Source: Martinezella tropici (GTDB lineage Bacteria; Pseudomonadota; Alphaproteobacteria; Rhizobiales; Rhizobiaceae). From it: a stretch of 64,000 nucleotides of DNA. Shown here piece by piece: positions 52,876-61,090 of the stretch. A model generated the notes under the pieces. The model searched no databases. It was given only the letters and a program-made list of their open reading frames with translations, and had not been told where the DNA came from. The stretch lies in NCBI RefSeq assembly GCF_008370325.1, contig NZ_VNIP01000003.1, forward strand, positions 310,001-374,000. The letters are read 5' to 3'. Within the stretch, counting starts at the first letter, position 1; each line of letters opens with the position of its first letter. A program made the translations under genes and the position numbers.

Positions 52876-53997
52876 CTAAGCGAAACGTCCCTCATTAATT
52901 GTGCGCGCTATTGGATCCGGGCGGCCGCAGCTGCTATGAATTGCAACCACGCCGCGTGACTGGGCAGAGCGCTCGAAAGCCGTCATGACTTCCAATGCGT
53001 GGAAGGCCAGTTCCGACGATACGCGATGTGGGCGTCTCGAGCGAAGGGAATCCACCATTTCGGCCGCGCCCAATCCGCGCAGACCGAGATGGCCGGGCAT
53101 ACCCTCGGTGTAGGGATGATCGACCGGAATCTCCCGCCATGCATCGTCACCATCGCGGAATATCTCGACCTTGCCGGTGAAATTGTTCGGGTCCGGCGTC
53201 ACCATGGTGCCTTCGGAGCCGTAAAGCTCGATCTGATTGTGTCTGTGCTTGATGACGTCGAAGCTGGTGACGATGGTGACGGTCGCGCCGCTATGGAATT
53301 CCATCACGCCCGTCAGATGCGTCGGCACCAGGACCTTGATCGTCTCGCCGCGATGCGGATCGGTCTTTACCGTGCGTTCGATGCGGGTGATCTTCGCCGT
53401 ACCGAAGACCTCGCGCACCGGGCCGAGCAGCGCGATCAGGTTGGTGACGTAATAGGGGCCGACATCGAGCATCGGACCGCCGCCACGACCATAGAAGAAG
53501 GCGGGATTGGGGTGCCAGTGCTCATGGCCAGGCAAGAGCAGCATTGCAGTGGCGGAGATTGTCTTGCCGATGCGCCCTTCGTCGAGCAGCCGACGCGTCA
53601 ACTGGTGGCCGCCGCCGAGGAAGGTGTCGGGAGCACAGCCGAGCCGCAGATCCCCTGCCCGCGCGATCGCCATCAGCTCCTCCGCCTCTGCCATGGAGAT
53701 GCCGAGCGGCTTTTCCGAATAGACATGCTTGCCGGCAAGCAGCGCCTTCTTGCTGATGGCATAATGCGAGACCGGCGTCGTCAGGTTGATGATCAGGCCG
53801 ATTTCCGGATCCGAGAGCATCGTATCGAGCGCCACGGCTTCGATGCCGAACTGCTCGGCGAGTTTGCGTGCAGATGTGTCATAGAGATCGTAGACCGATT
53901 TCACGCGGATGAAATCGAACATATGCAGGGTCGCGACATAGGTGGCGCTGATATTGCCGGCGCCGACGATGCCGACTTTCATGGCCTCGTTGCTCAT
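52876..53997 (-). CDS. Gfo/Idh/MocA-family NAD(P)-dependent oxidoreductase
   Basis: 373 residues from the ATG at 53997. The N-terminal Rossmann domain begins KVGIVGAGNISATYVATLHMF and the family EKP motif is in GKHVYSEKPLGISMAEAEEL. The C-terminal alpha/beta domain includes GGGPMLDVGPYYVTNLIALLG. Enzymes of this family oxidise sugars, inositols or sugar lactone precursors. It follows the isomerase gene by 13 bases, so both act in the pathway fed by the importer. Confidence 0.9.
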   Translation of the reverse strand: MSNEAMKVGIVGAGNISATYVATLHMFDFIRVKSVYDLYDTSARKLAEQFGIEAVALDTMLSDPEIGLIINLTTPVSHYAISKKALLAGKHVYSEKPLGISMAEAEELMAIARAGDLRLGCAPDTFLGGGHQLTRRLLDEGRIGKTISATAMLLLPGHEHWHPNPAFFYGRGGGPMLDVGPYYVTNLIALLGPVREVFGTAKITRIERTVKTDPHRGETIKVLVPTHLTGVMEFHSGATVTIVTSFDVIKHRHNQIELYGSEGTMVTPDPNNFTGKVEIFRDGDDAWREIPVDHPYTEGMPGHLGLRGLGAAEMVDSLRSRRPHRVSSELAFHALEVMTAFERSAQSRGVVAIHSSCGRPDPIARTINEGRFA

Positions 53998-54010
53998 TGG
54001 GATTTGCCTC

Positions 54011-54940
54011 TTACGAAATGGTGATATCAAGCTCGGCGGCAGCGGCGCGCAGATAGCTCATGCCGCGGCGCATCTCGTCATCGAATTCCGCCGTCGCTTC
54101 GCGAAAATGCGTCCAGTGCGAGGCCCCCGGCGCATCTTCCAGCTCCAGCGTGATCGGGCCGGAATAGCCGATGGCCTGAAGTGCTGCGAAGATCGCTTTC
54201 CAGTCGATCTTGCCGCGCCCTGGCCGCCAATGGGCGTTGGTATGACCTTCATTGTCGGAAAAATGCGTATTGAAGATGCGATCGCCGAGTGCCAGCACGA
54301 CATAATGCGGCATGTCGCCGGCCGGAAAGAGATGGCTCGGATCGAAATTCAGGCCGAGGTTGGCAGCACCGGTGCGCTCGATCAGGCGCAGCATGCCCTG
54401 ACCGGAACTAACCCAGCGATAGGGGTGCGGCTCTATCGCGACCCTGAGATCGGCGGAGGCGGCGATTTCGCAAGCCCTGGCGAAACCGTCGACGACGGCA
54501 TCATATTCGCCCGTCCAGTCCCATTGCGGCTCGACCGCCGCGCTCCATTCCTGCGAAATCGGCCGCTGCAGGATCGGCTTGACCTCGGACTGAAACGGAT
54601 AGGGCGTCATGCTCGTGACGACCGGCGTGCCGATGGTAGCCGCGACATCCATCCCGCGCTTGTAGCCATCGAGATCGACGGTCGACATGGCAGCGTTCGC
54701 TGCGCGGCTGAACGGCAGATTGAAGAAGAAATTGGTGAGAACCAGCCCCTCTCCGTCAGCAATCGCCTTCAATTCGCCAATGGTTTCGGGCGTATAGTAA
54801 CTCAGCATGTCCACCGACCATGCAGTCAGCTCGAAGCCCTTGCAGCCGGTGCGGACAAGCCGCCGGAGCGGCGCCTGATAGGGCGGATTCCAATTGAAGG
54901 TCCAAATAGGCGATCCGAAAAAAAGCGATCCGTCGCTCAC
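54011..54940 (-). CDS. Sugar phosphate isomerase/epimerase (xylose isomerase-like TIM barrel)
   Basis: 309 residues from a GTG at 54940, preceded by GGGAGGATGAC; frames reaching further left lack support and would run over the operators. Metal-binding AP2/IolE-type barrel: GCKGFELTAWSVDML, FFFNLPFSRAANAAM, ADLRVAIEPHPYRWVSS, NLGLNFDPSHLFPAGD and FNTHFSDNEGHTNAH, giving the expected Glu, Asp and His ligands. First gene of the operon, directly under the LacI operators. Confidence 0.88.
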   Translation of the reverse strand: MSDGSLFFGSPIWTFNWNPPYQAPLRRLVRTGCKGFELTAWSVDMLSYYTPETIGELKAIADGEGLVLTNFFFNLPFSRAANAAMSTVDLDGYKRGMDVAATIGTPVVTSMTPYPFQSEVKPILQRPISQEWSAAVEPQWDWTGEYDAVVDGFARACEIAASADLRVAIEPHPYRWVSSGQGMLRLIERTGAANLGLNFDPSHLFPAGDMPHYVVLALGDRIFNTHFSDNEGHTNAHWRPGRGKIDWKAIFAALQAIGYSGPITLELEDAPGASHWTHFREATAEFDDEMRRGMSYLRAAAAELDITIS

Positions 54941-55039
54941 GTCATCCTCCCTTGCAATCCGTAGAGCCGCTTCCGGCGAGGTCTCCACGCCTGAACAACT
55001 GTGCCTTGCCGATGAGCCTCCTCGCTCGAAATCGACAAT

Positions 55040-55078
55040 TCGTAACGTTACGATTATGGAAAAGAGATGGGCTGTCAA
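55040..55078 (-). promoter_or_regulatory. Operon promoter with LacI-type operator O1
   Basis: Minus-strand -35 TTGACA at 55073-55078 and a likely -10 near TAATCG 16 bases on. TCGTAACGTTACGA (55040-55053) is a perfect 14-base palindrome with the central CG typical of LacI-family operators; it overlaps the -10/+1 region, so repression is expected. Confidence 0.72.
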
Positions 55079-55127
55079 TCGACTATTTTGCAGCCACCGC
55101 ATGCTTGATTTTGTTCAATCTGCAAAT

Positions 55128-55141
55128 TTGTAACGTTACGA
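55128..55141 (-). promoter_or_regulatory. LacI-type operator O2
   Basis: TTGTAACGTTACGA, one base from O1. Centres of O1 and O2 are 88 bases apart, about eight helical turns, suitable for DNA looping by a tetrameric or paired repressor. Confidence 0.7.
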
Positions 55142-55184
55142 ATATCTTCTAGGAACCTGCTCATCCTGCAAGCAGCAACATTCT

Positions 55185-56273
55185 TCAAGCGTGGCGTAAC
55201 TGGCTTTGATGATCGACGAAGGCGGCGCGGACAACTTCGCGCAGATCGGCCGGATCTTCGCCGCCGATCGCCCGATGCAGGAAGGCGGCCAATCGCTCGC
55301 CTATGGCGTGGTTCGAATAGTGGAAGGTACTCAAAGGCGGGTTGAAGAAATCGGGTAGCGCCGTGCCGCCATAGGTAATCAGCGCGAAATCCTTGCCGGC
55401 CTGCCGCCCGGCATCGCGCAGGCCAGCAAGAAAACCGAGAGCCGCCTCCTCGCTGGCGACGAAGGCGGCCGTCGCCGCGGTATTCTGCGCTGCTATATGC
55501 TTTGCCATCTCGCGACCATTGTCGGGTGTGGCCGTGGTGAAATGGATGCCATCATCAGGCACATCGAGGTGACGCTCGGCAAAAGTCCTGCGCCAGCCCC
55601 TTACGAATTGCAGGCTGTAGGTGAATTGCTGGCTGGGCGCGATCAGCAGCGGCTTATGGTGGCCGGCATCGAGCAGAAGACGTGCAGCCTCCGCGCCGAT
55701 CACTTCATGATCGAGATCGATGCTCGGATGAACGCTCAAGAGCTCCGTCCGCCCGAAGGTGACAAAGGGCATGCCGACTTCGAGCAGATATTTGACGCGA
55801 TCGTCCTGCGGGGTCGTATGCGTAATGATGATGCCGTCGATCGATCCCTCCTCGACGATATCGCGTACCGTCGCGAGTGGATCATCTGCCTGGAGCTGCG
55901 GGACGATCGTCGTCCGGTACCCTCGCGCCTTCATATAGCGCGAAGCGCCTTCGATTAGCGAGGCGACGACAATGTTCATCTCGCCCTCGCGCCCGAAAGG
56001 CAGCACGATGCCGATGGCGTGGGTCTTGCCGGTGCGCAGATTGATGCCGCCGAGATTCGGACGATAGCCAAGCTCGCCCGCAACGCGCTTGACCAGTTCG
56101 ATGGTCTCGCGATTGACCTCCGGGCCTTCCTTGAGGGCACGGCTGACTGTCGTGACCGAAAGACCGAGAGCCGTAGCCACGGTTCGCAAGGTCACGCGCT
56201 GACCTACTTCGCGACGCAAGCCGCGCCCCATCGCCAATCCCTGCACCTTCGACAAATCATTCCGCTCCGCCAT
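55185..56273 (-). CDS. LacI-family transcriptional regulator
   Basis: 362 residues from 56273; an internal ATG at 56231 with CAGGGA upstream may be the true start. Helix-turn-helix: VTLRTVATALGLSVTTVSRALKEGPEVNRETIELVKRVAGELGYRPN in LacI order, including the hinge. Periplasmic-binding-like sensor: TGKTHAIGIVLPFGREGEMN, DGIIITHTTPQDDR, GAEAARLLLDAGH, AFVASEEAALGFL. It sits directly upstream of the sugar operon in the same direction, and the two palindromes at 55040 and 55128 are its expected targets. Confidence 0.9.
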   Translation of the reverse strand: MAERNDLSKVQGLAMGRGLRREVGQRVTLRTVATALGLSVTTVSRALKEGPEVNRETIELVKRVAGELGYRPNLGGINLRTGKTHAIGIVLPFGREGEMNIVVASLIEGASRYMKARGYRTTIVPQLQADDPLATVRDIVEEGSIDGIIITHTTPQDDRVKYLLEVGMPFVTFGRTELLSVHPSIDLDHEVIGAEAARLLLDAGHHKPLLIAPSQQFTYSLQFVRGWRRTFAERHLDVPDDGIHFTTATPDNGREMAKHIAAQNTAATAAFVASEEAALGFLAGLRDAGRQAGKDFALITYGGTALPDFFNPPLSTFHYSNHAIGERLAAFLHRAIGGEDPADLREVVRAAFVDHQSQLRHA

Positions 56274-56475
56274 GTCGGCGCGAGAATGCCCGCAGGCGGG
56301 TAACGATGCAAGCGCAGGCTGCGATCAAAGTCGAAGAGGGGTGCGTGTTTGGGCTCTCGATCCGATAGTGTCGCCTGACATCAGGACACAACCTTAAGCA
56401 TAGATATTCAGCCGGCATTCAGAAAGGCAATTTTAAGGTGCATATCGTCAGTCATTCCATCATTAGGGGAAACTA

Positions 56476-56625
56476 ATGGACAAATATACCAAAACTGTTT
56501 TGACAATCATCGCCGTCGCGCTCGCGGCAATCGCCATCCAAAACACAATTACGCCGGCGCAAGCCGTCGGTGGCGGCTGCGGTACGGAGACCTACCGGCC
56601 CTGCTATGTAAAGCTGGTGAACTAA
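56476..56625 (+). CDS. Small exported cysteine-containing peptide
   Basis: 49 residues, MDKYTKTVLTIIAVALAAIA then IQNTITPAQA, with a hydrophobic helix and AQA cleavage site. The mature part would be about 19 residues, VGGGCGTETYRPCYVKLVN, with two cysteines. AGGGGAAACTA precedes the ATG and a clear terminator follows at 56636-56665, so it is a free-standing gene. Similar tiny exported proteins recur in rhizobial genomes without known function. Confidence 0.6.
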   Translation: MDKYTKTVLTIIAVALAAIAIQNTITPAQAVGGGCGTETYRPCYVKLVN

Positions 56626-56635
56626 CGCAACCACC

Positions 56636-56665
56636 GCTGCCCGTGGAATACCTCGGGCAGCTTTT
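56636..56665 (+). terminator. Intrinsic terminator after the exported peptide
   Basis: GCTGCCCG, ten-base loop, CGGGCAGC followed by TTTT. It starts 11 bases after the peptide stop codon. Confidence 0.75.
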
Positions 56666-56676
56666 ATCCCAGCCGA

Positions 56677-57471
56677 TTATGAATCAGCGCCTTTTCGCGC
56701 AGCCTGGATGGCCGTGCGGGCGCCTGTCCGCAGCTGCGCCGTTTCCGTGCCGGCGATGACCAGATCGAGGCCGAGCTTCAAATATTGCCCGGCACGATCG
56801 CCATCGCCGCCGAAGGCGCAGATGACCTTGCCATGGGCGCGGCAGCGTGCAAGCGCTGTGGCAAGTGCCTGATCGATCGCGGCACTCTCGGGCGCAAGCC
56901 GGGCACCATTCGAAAGCGCGATGGAAAGATCCGACGGGCCGATGAAGATGCCGTCGATACCATCAACGGCAAGGATCTCGTCGATTGCGTCGAGCGCCGT
57001 CCGGGTTTCGACCATTGCGATGGTGACTGTCAGGCTATTAGCGCTCTGCAGATAGTCTTCAGCAGAAATGCCGAAATGATTGAGAGCAAGCGAGGGTCCC
57101 CAGCTACGCTCGCCGAGCGGCGGATATTTGGTCGCCTTCACTAGGGCGCGCGCGTCATCTCCGGAATTGATCATCGGCGCGATGATGGCGGACGCGCCGG
57201 CGTCCAGAAGCCTTGATGCCGATGCGAAGTCGCCGACCGGAATGCGGGCAATTGCCGGCTTGCCAGCAAGCCGGACATGCGCAATGCCGTTTGCGGCCGA
57301 GGCCATATCCCACATGCCGTGCTGCATATCCAAGACGAGGGTATCGAAATCTTCCTGCGCCAGATGGTTGACGAGCATCGCGTCGGGAATACCGACCCAG
57401 CCGGAGATCATGCCGCCATTTTCGCGGCGCTTCAGGCGTCCGGCAAAACCGTTAATGTCAGTCGTCATCAT
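56677..57471 (-). CDS. HpcH/HpaI-family aldolase
   Basis: 264 residues. Class II metal-dependent aldolase of the HpcH/HpaI/citrate lyase type: GGMISGWVGIPDAMLVNHLAQ, FDTLVLDMQHGMWDM with the catalytic His, ASAIIAPMINSGDDARALV, IAMVETRTALDAIDEILAVDGIDGIFIGPSDLSIALS with Glu and Asp metal ligands. Such enzymes cleave 2-keto-3-deoxy sugar acids or 4-hydroxy-2-oxoacids to pyruvate and an aldehyde. Pathway here unclear; possibly linked with the sugar operon on the same strand, though the LacI gene and exported peptide lie between. Confidence 0.9.
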   Translation of the reverse strand: MMTTDINGFAGRLKRRENGGMISGWVGIPDAMLVNHLAQEDFDTLVLDMQHGMWDMASAANGIAHVRLAGKPAIARIPVGDFASASRLLDAGASAIIAPMINSGDDARALVKATKYPPLGERSWGPSLALNHFGISAEDYLQSANSLTVTIAMVETRTALDAIDEILAVDGIDGIFIGPSDLSIALSNGARLAPESAAIDQALATALARCRAHGKVICAFGGDGDRAGQYLKLGLDLVIAGTETAQLRTGARTAIQAARKGADS

Positions 57472-57825
57472 CTTTCCTCACCAATCCAGAACAGGCTTTG
57501 TTCTTCCAGACATCCGTTGATCATCAAATCATGAATCGACGGCATCGTTGCCTTCGACAATACTCAATTCCAGCTGTCGAACCACTCGAAAGTGATCACC
57601 CGCTGCGCGCGAATCAGGAGAACAAGCTCTTCAGGGCTCCGATCACGCAACCTAAGTTCGACCCACAATGTGCCAGAGCAACATGACAAATACCCAGATA
57701 TTTTCGTCATTTGACCATTCAGCGTTATCTCGTAGGCGACAGCGGGACTCCGAAAATCACCATCTGACCAGTTCATCTCTTCCATGACTGCCAAAACACC
57801 GTAAAACACTAACGGCGCTCATCGC
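57472..57825. other. Intergenic between aldolase and ggt
   Basis: About 350 bases. A minus-strand frame at 57564-57809 could encode 81 residues but has no good ribosome binding site or known domain. Promoters for the two divergent genes presumably lie here. Confidence 0.4.
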
Positions 57826-59546
57826 ATGCGGATGAGAGTGGGACATATGGAGAGCATCGAGATCATGCAGCAACGAGACTTTTTCAAGCCAGGCCGATCG
57901 GTCGCGATCTCCGACAAGGGCATGGCGGCGACCTCGCATCCATTGGCAACGCTTGCCGCCGTCGACATTCTGCGTGCCGGCGGCAATGCCGTGGACGCTG
58001 CGGTTGCCGCGGTCGCGTTGCAGTCTGTCATTGACCCGCACATGACGGGGATCGGTGGCGATTGCTTCGCACTCTACAGCGCAGCCGGCGGCATGCCTGT
58101 CGGGCTGAACGGCTCCGGCCGCGCAGCCCGCACATGACGGGGATCGGTGGCGATTGCTTCGCACTCTACAGCGCAGCCGGCGGCATGCCTGTCGGGCTGA
58201 ACGGCTCCGGCCGCGCACCGAAGAGGGCAAATCTCGATTATTTCCTTGAGAAAGGCTTCACCGCCATCCCGGACGACAGCCCGCACGCCGTGACCATTCC
58301 TGGCGCGATCGATGCATGGTGCCGGCTGATCGGCTCCTATGGCCGGCTGGGCATGGATCGCGTTCTGGCTCCGGCGATCGCGGCTGCGGAAGAGGGCTAT
58401 TGCGTCACGCCGCGCGTTGAACTCGATTGGCGTCGCTACAGCTATCGTGTGGCCAAATATCCGCAATCGGCTGCCTACTTCCTGCCGAACGGCAAGGCGC
58501 CGCGTACCGGCGACCGTATTGCCAACCCCGCGCTTGCCGACACCCTGAAGGCCATTGTCAGAGATGGTCGGGACGCATTCTACCGCGGTCCGGTAGCCGA
58601 GGAGATCACCACGCTCCTTCAATCGCTCGGCGGTCTGCACGAGGAAAGCGACTTCGCGGACTACAAGGCTTTCGACACGAAGCCGATTTCCGGCAAGTTC
58701 CGTGGCCGGGATCTGCTGGAATGCCCTCCGAACGGCCAGGGCCTGGCAGCGCTGCTGATCACCCGTATTCTCGACGGCTTCGATCTTCGCGATCCCAAGT
58801 TTTCCGAAGCCGACCGCATTCACCTGCATGCCGAAGCGACCAAGGCCGGTTACGCCATGCGCGACCAACTGATCTGCGATCCCGATCATCTCACTTTCGA
58901 CATCTACGAATTGCTGTCAGATCGATCGGTCGCCGCCATGCGGGCGAAGATCAGCCTCGATCATGCCGCCGACACCAAAATCTGGGATGGGCCGACACAT
59001 CGCGATACGGTCTATGTTTCCGTCGTCGATCGGGATGGCAACGCCATTTCTCTGATCAATTCCGTGTTCATGGCCTTCGGCAGCGGCATCTATGCTCCTC
59101 GCTCGGGCGTCTTGCTGCAGAACCGCGGTGCCGGCTTCGTCGTCAAACCAGGCCATCCGAACGCCATCGGTCCCGGCAAGCTGCCCTTCCATACGATCAT
59201 TCCGGCAATGCTGATGGAAGATGGCAAGGTGCGCATGAGTTTCGGCGTCATGGGCGGGCAATATCAGGCAGCCGGTCATGCCCACATGCTCACCCAGATC
59301 CTCGATCGCGATCTCGATCCACAGCAGGCGAGCGACCAACCGCGCAGCTTCTGCTTCGGCGGCAAGCTCTCGCTCGAGCCGACCATATCGGAGGAAACCC
59401 GGCGGGATCTGGAGCGACGCGGCCATGTCGTCGAATGGGCGGATGAACCGATCGGCGGCGCGCAGGCGATCATGATCGATCGCGAGCGCGGCATCCTGCT
59501 CGGCGCATCCGACCATCGCAAGGATGGCATGGCGCTCGGCTATTGA
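57826..59546 (+). pseudogene. ggt: Gamma-glutamyltransferase gene disrupted by a partial duplication
   Basis: The first frame (57826-58137) encodes the ggt start, GMAATSHPLATLAAVDILRAGGNAVDAAVAAVALQSVIDPHMTGIGGDCF in family order, and stops at 58137. A second frame, continuing to 59546, repeats HMTGIGGDCFALYSAAGG and carries the rest, including the catalytic Thr region HRDTVYVSVVDRDGNAIS and GGQYQAAGHAHML. A 91-base segment present twice (58035-58125 and 58127-58217) adds 92 bases and shifts frame; removing one copy plus the extra G restores a 542-residue enzyme exactly. GGTs transfer or hydrolyse gamma-glutamyl groups, usually in the periplasm, but no clear signal peptide is seen, as in many cytosolic relatives. 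No other damage is visible, so the lesion is recent or an assembly error. Confidence 0.88.
58035..58217 (+). repeat. 91-bp direct repeat separated by one base inside ggt
   Basis: 58035-58125 and 58127-58217 are identical over 91 bases, beginning CCCGCACATGACGGGG and ending GGCCGCGCA, with a single G (58126) between them. Offset 92 is not a multiple of three, which causes the frameshift. Confidence 0.95.
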
Positions 59547-59547
59547 C

Positions 59548-59653
59548 CTAGAGCAATTCCAGGAAAAGTGCGCCGCCGTTTTCCGTCTGGAATTGCGATA
59601 AACCAATGAGACAGAGCGGCTCAGAGATTGCGTGAAAAGCTGAACCGCTCTAG
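59548..59653. repeat. Rhizobial-type palindromic extragenic element
   Basis: Begins CTAGAGC and ends GCTCTAG; inside, GCAATTCCAGGAAAA pairs with TTTTCCGTCTGGAATTGC. This layout of nested inverted repeats, AGAGC-AATTCC...GGAATTGCG...GAGCGG, recurs between genes in Rhizobium and relatives. It lies between ggt and the end of rhaI. Confidence 0.7.
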
Positions 59654-59705
59654 GCACTTTCGGCGGAGGGCATGAGTTCGCCCATCCGCCGGAACTATAG
59701 GGGCC

Positions 59706-60998
59706 TCAGATGATCCCGCCACCGCCGGCAACGGACGCCGGACGTTCGCCGGCAACCTTGCGGCGATAGCCGCTCGCCCTGTACGTCGCCACCGGATCGA
59801 TGGCGCCGCCGGTGCGGCGACGCGCTTCGGCCAGGATCGGCTCGACATCGGCGCGATAGGCGCGCTTCAGCGTTTCCGATGCCATCAGTGCATCATTCGC
59901 CTCCTGATAGTCGTCCAATGCCTTCCGGTCGACGATCAGTGCCTGCGCGTAGGCGCGGCGTATCTCGTTGGCGCTGGAAATCAGGCTCTCGATCGGATCC
60001 GTGACATTGTGCGACTGGTCGATCATATGCGCCGGATTGAAGTCGTTGACCCCACGCCGTTCGGCATCGACCAGTTCGTTGAAGACGAGGAAGAGGCGAT
60101 AGGGCTCGATGGCGCCGGCATCGAGATCGTCGTCGCCATATTTCGAATCGTTGAAGTGGAAGCCACCGAGCTTGCCGAACTGGATGAGGCGCGCGACAAT
60201 CATCTCGATATTGGTATTCGGCGCGTGGTGGCCGAGATCGACAAGGCAATGCGCCTTGGGGCCGAGCGTCTGCGCGATCAGATAGTTGGTGCCCCAGTCC
60301 TGAACGACTGTGGAATAGAAGGCCGGCTCGTACATCTTGTGCTCGGAAAACAGCCGCCAGTCATCCGGCAGTGCCTTGTAGATATCGGCCATGGCGGCGA
60401 GATAGCGCTCGAAAGCCCTAGTGAAATTGGTCTGCCCGGGGAAGTTCGAGCCGTCGCCGATCCATACCGTCAGCGCCTTCGAGCCGATCGCCTTGCCGAT
60501 CTCGATGCATTCGATATTGTGCTCGACGGCCTGGGCGCGGGTCGCCGCATCGACGTGGCTCAGCGAACCGAATTTGTAGGAATGCGCCTGGCCAGGCGCG
60601 TCGGAGAATGTGTTGGAGTTCATGGCGTCGAAGCCGAGGCCGAGCGCCTCGCCCTTGGCCTTGAGTTCGCGCGGATCCGCCTTGTCCCAGGGAATGTGCA
60701 GCGAGACATTCGGCGTCGCCCGCGTCAGCTGATGGATCACGGCGCAATCGTCGAGCTTGTCGAAGATGCCGCGCGGCTCGCCGGTGCCGGGGAAGCGGGC
60801 AAAGCGCGTGCCGCCGGTGCCAACGCCCCAGGACGGAACCGCGACGAAGAATTCTGAAACCTTCTTGGTGACGGCTTCGATATCGATGCCACGGCGGGCG
60901 AGCGCGGCGCCAAGCGCCTCATAATCGGACTTCAGCGCGGCGCCGCGCTTCTCGTTTTCTGCAGCGACCAGATCGGGCGCAATTCTAAACTCGGCCAT
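59706..60998 (-). CDS. rhaI: L-rhamnose isomerase, rhizobial RhaI type
   Basis: 430 residues, the length of the L-rhamnose catabolism isomerase family of rhizobia. Metal-dependent TIM barrel: VPSWGVGTGGTRFARFPGTGEPR, SLHIPWDKADPRELK, FDAMNSNTFSDAPGQAHSYKFG, LTVWIGDGSNFPGQTNF, EHKMYEPAFYSTVVQDWG, CLVDLGHHAPNTNIEMIVARL and GGFHFNDSKYGDDDLDAG supply the Glu, Asp and His ligands. It converts L-rhamnose to L-rhamnulose. Downstream of rhaD in one operon, 92 bases apart, with a hairpin between. Ribosome binding site GGGAGGAAAG. Confidence 0.94.
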   Translation of the reverse strand: MAEFRIAPDLVAAENEKRGAALKSDYEALGAALARRGIDIEAVTKKVSEFFVAVPSWGVGTGGTRFARFPGTGEPRGIFDKLDDCAVIHQLTRATPNVSLHIPWDKADPRELKAKGEALGLGFDAMNSNTFSDAPGQAHSYKFGSLSHVDAATRAQAVEHNIECIEIGKAIGSKALTVWIGDGSNFPGQTNFTRAFERYLAAMADIYKALPDDWRLFSEHKMYEPAFYSTVVQDWGTNYLIAQTLGPKAHCLVDLGHHAPNTNIEMIVARLIQFGKLGGFHFNDSKYGDDDLDAGAIEPYRLFLVFNELVDAERRGVNDFNPAHMIDQSHNVTDPIESLISSANEIRRAYAQALIVDRKALDDYQEANDALMASETLKRAYRADVEPILAEARRRTGGAIDPVATYRASGYRRKVAGERPASVAGGGGII

Positions 60999-61055
60999 TC
61001 TTTCCTCCCATATACGTCATTCGAAACGTTACAGCCTCTCGACTAGCTGTCCCGT

Positions 61056-61076
61056 CTTCTCCCCGGCGGGGAGAAG
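61056..61076. other. Hairpin between rhaD and rhaI
   Basis: CTTCTCCCC-GGC-GGGGAGAAG, a perfect 9-bp stem. Sequences of the form CTTCTCCCC...GGGGAGAAG are frequent extragenic palindromes in rhizobia; here it may also separate expression of the two rha genes. Confidence 0.55.
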
Positions 61077-61090
61077 GAAAAATACAGTCG

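Noticed and set aside
57564..57809. 81-residue minus-strand frame between aldolase and ggt
   Set aside because: No domain, no convincing ribosome binding site; sequence looks partly plausible but unsupported.
61021..61034. TCGAAACGTTACAG resembling the LacI operator, upstream of rhaI
   Set aside because: Only 11 of 14 positions match and it lies inside the rha operon next to a palindrome; probably chance.
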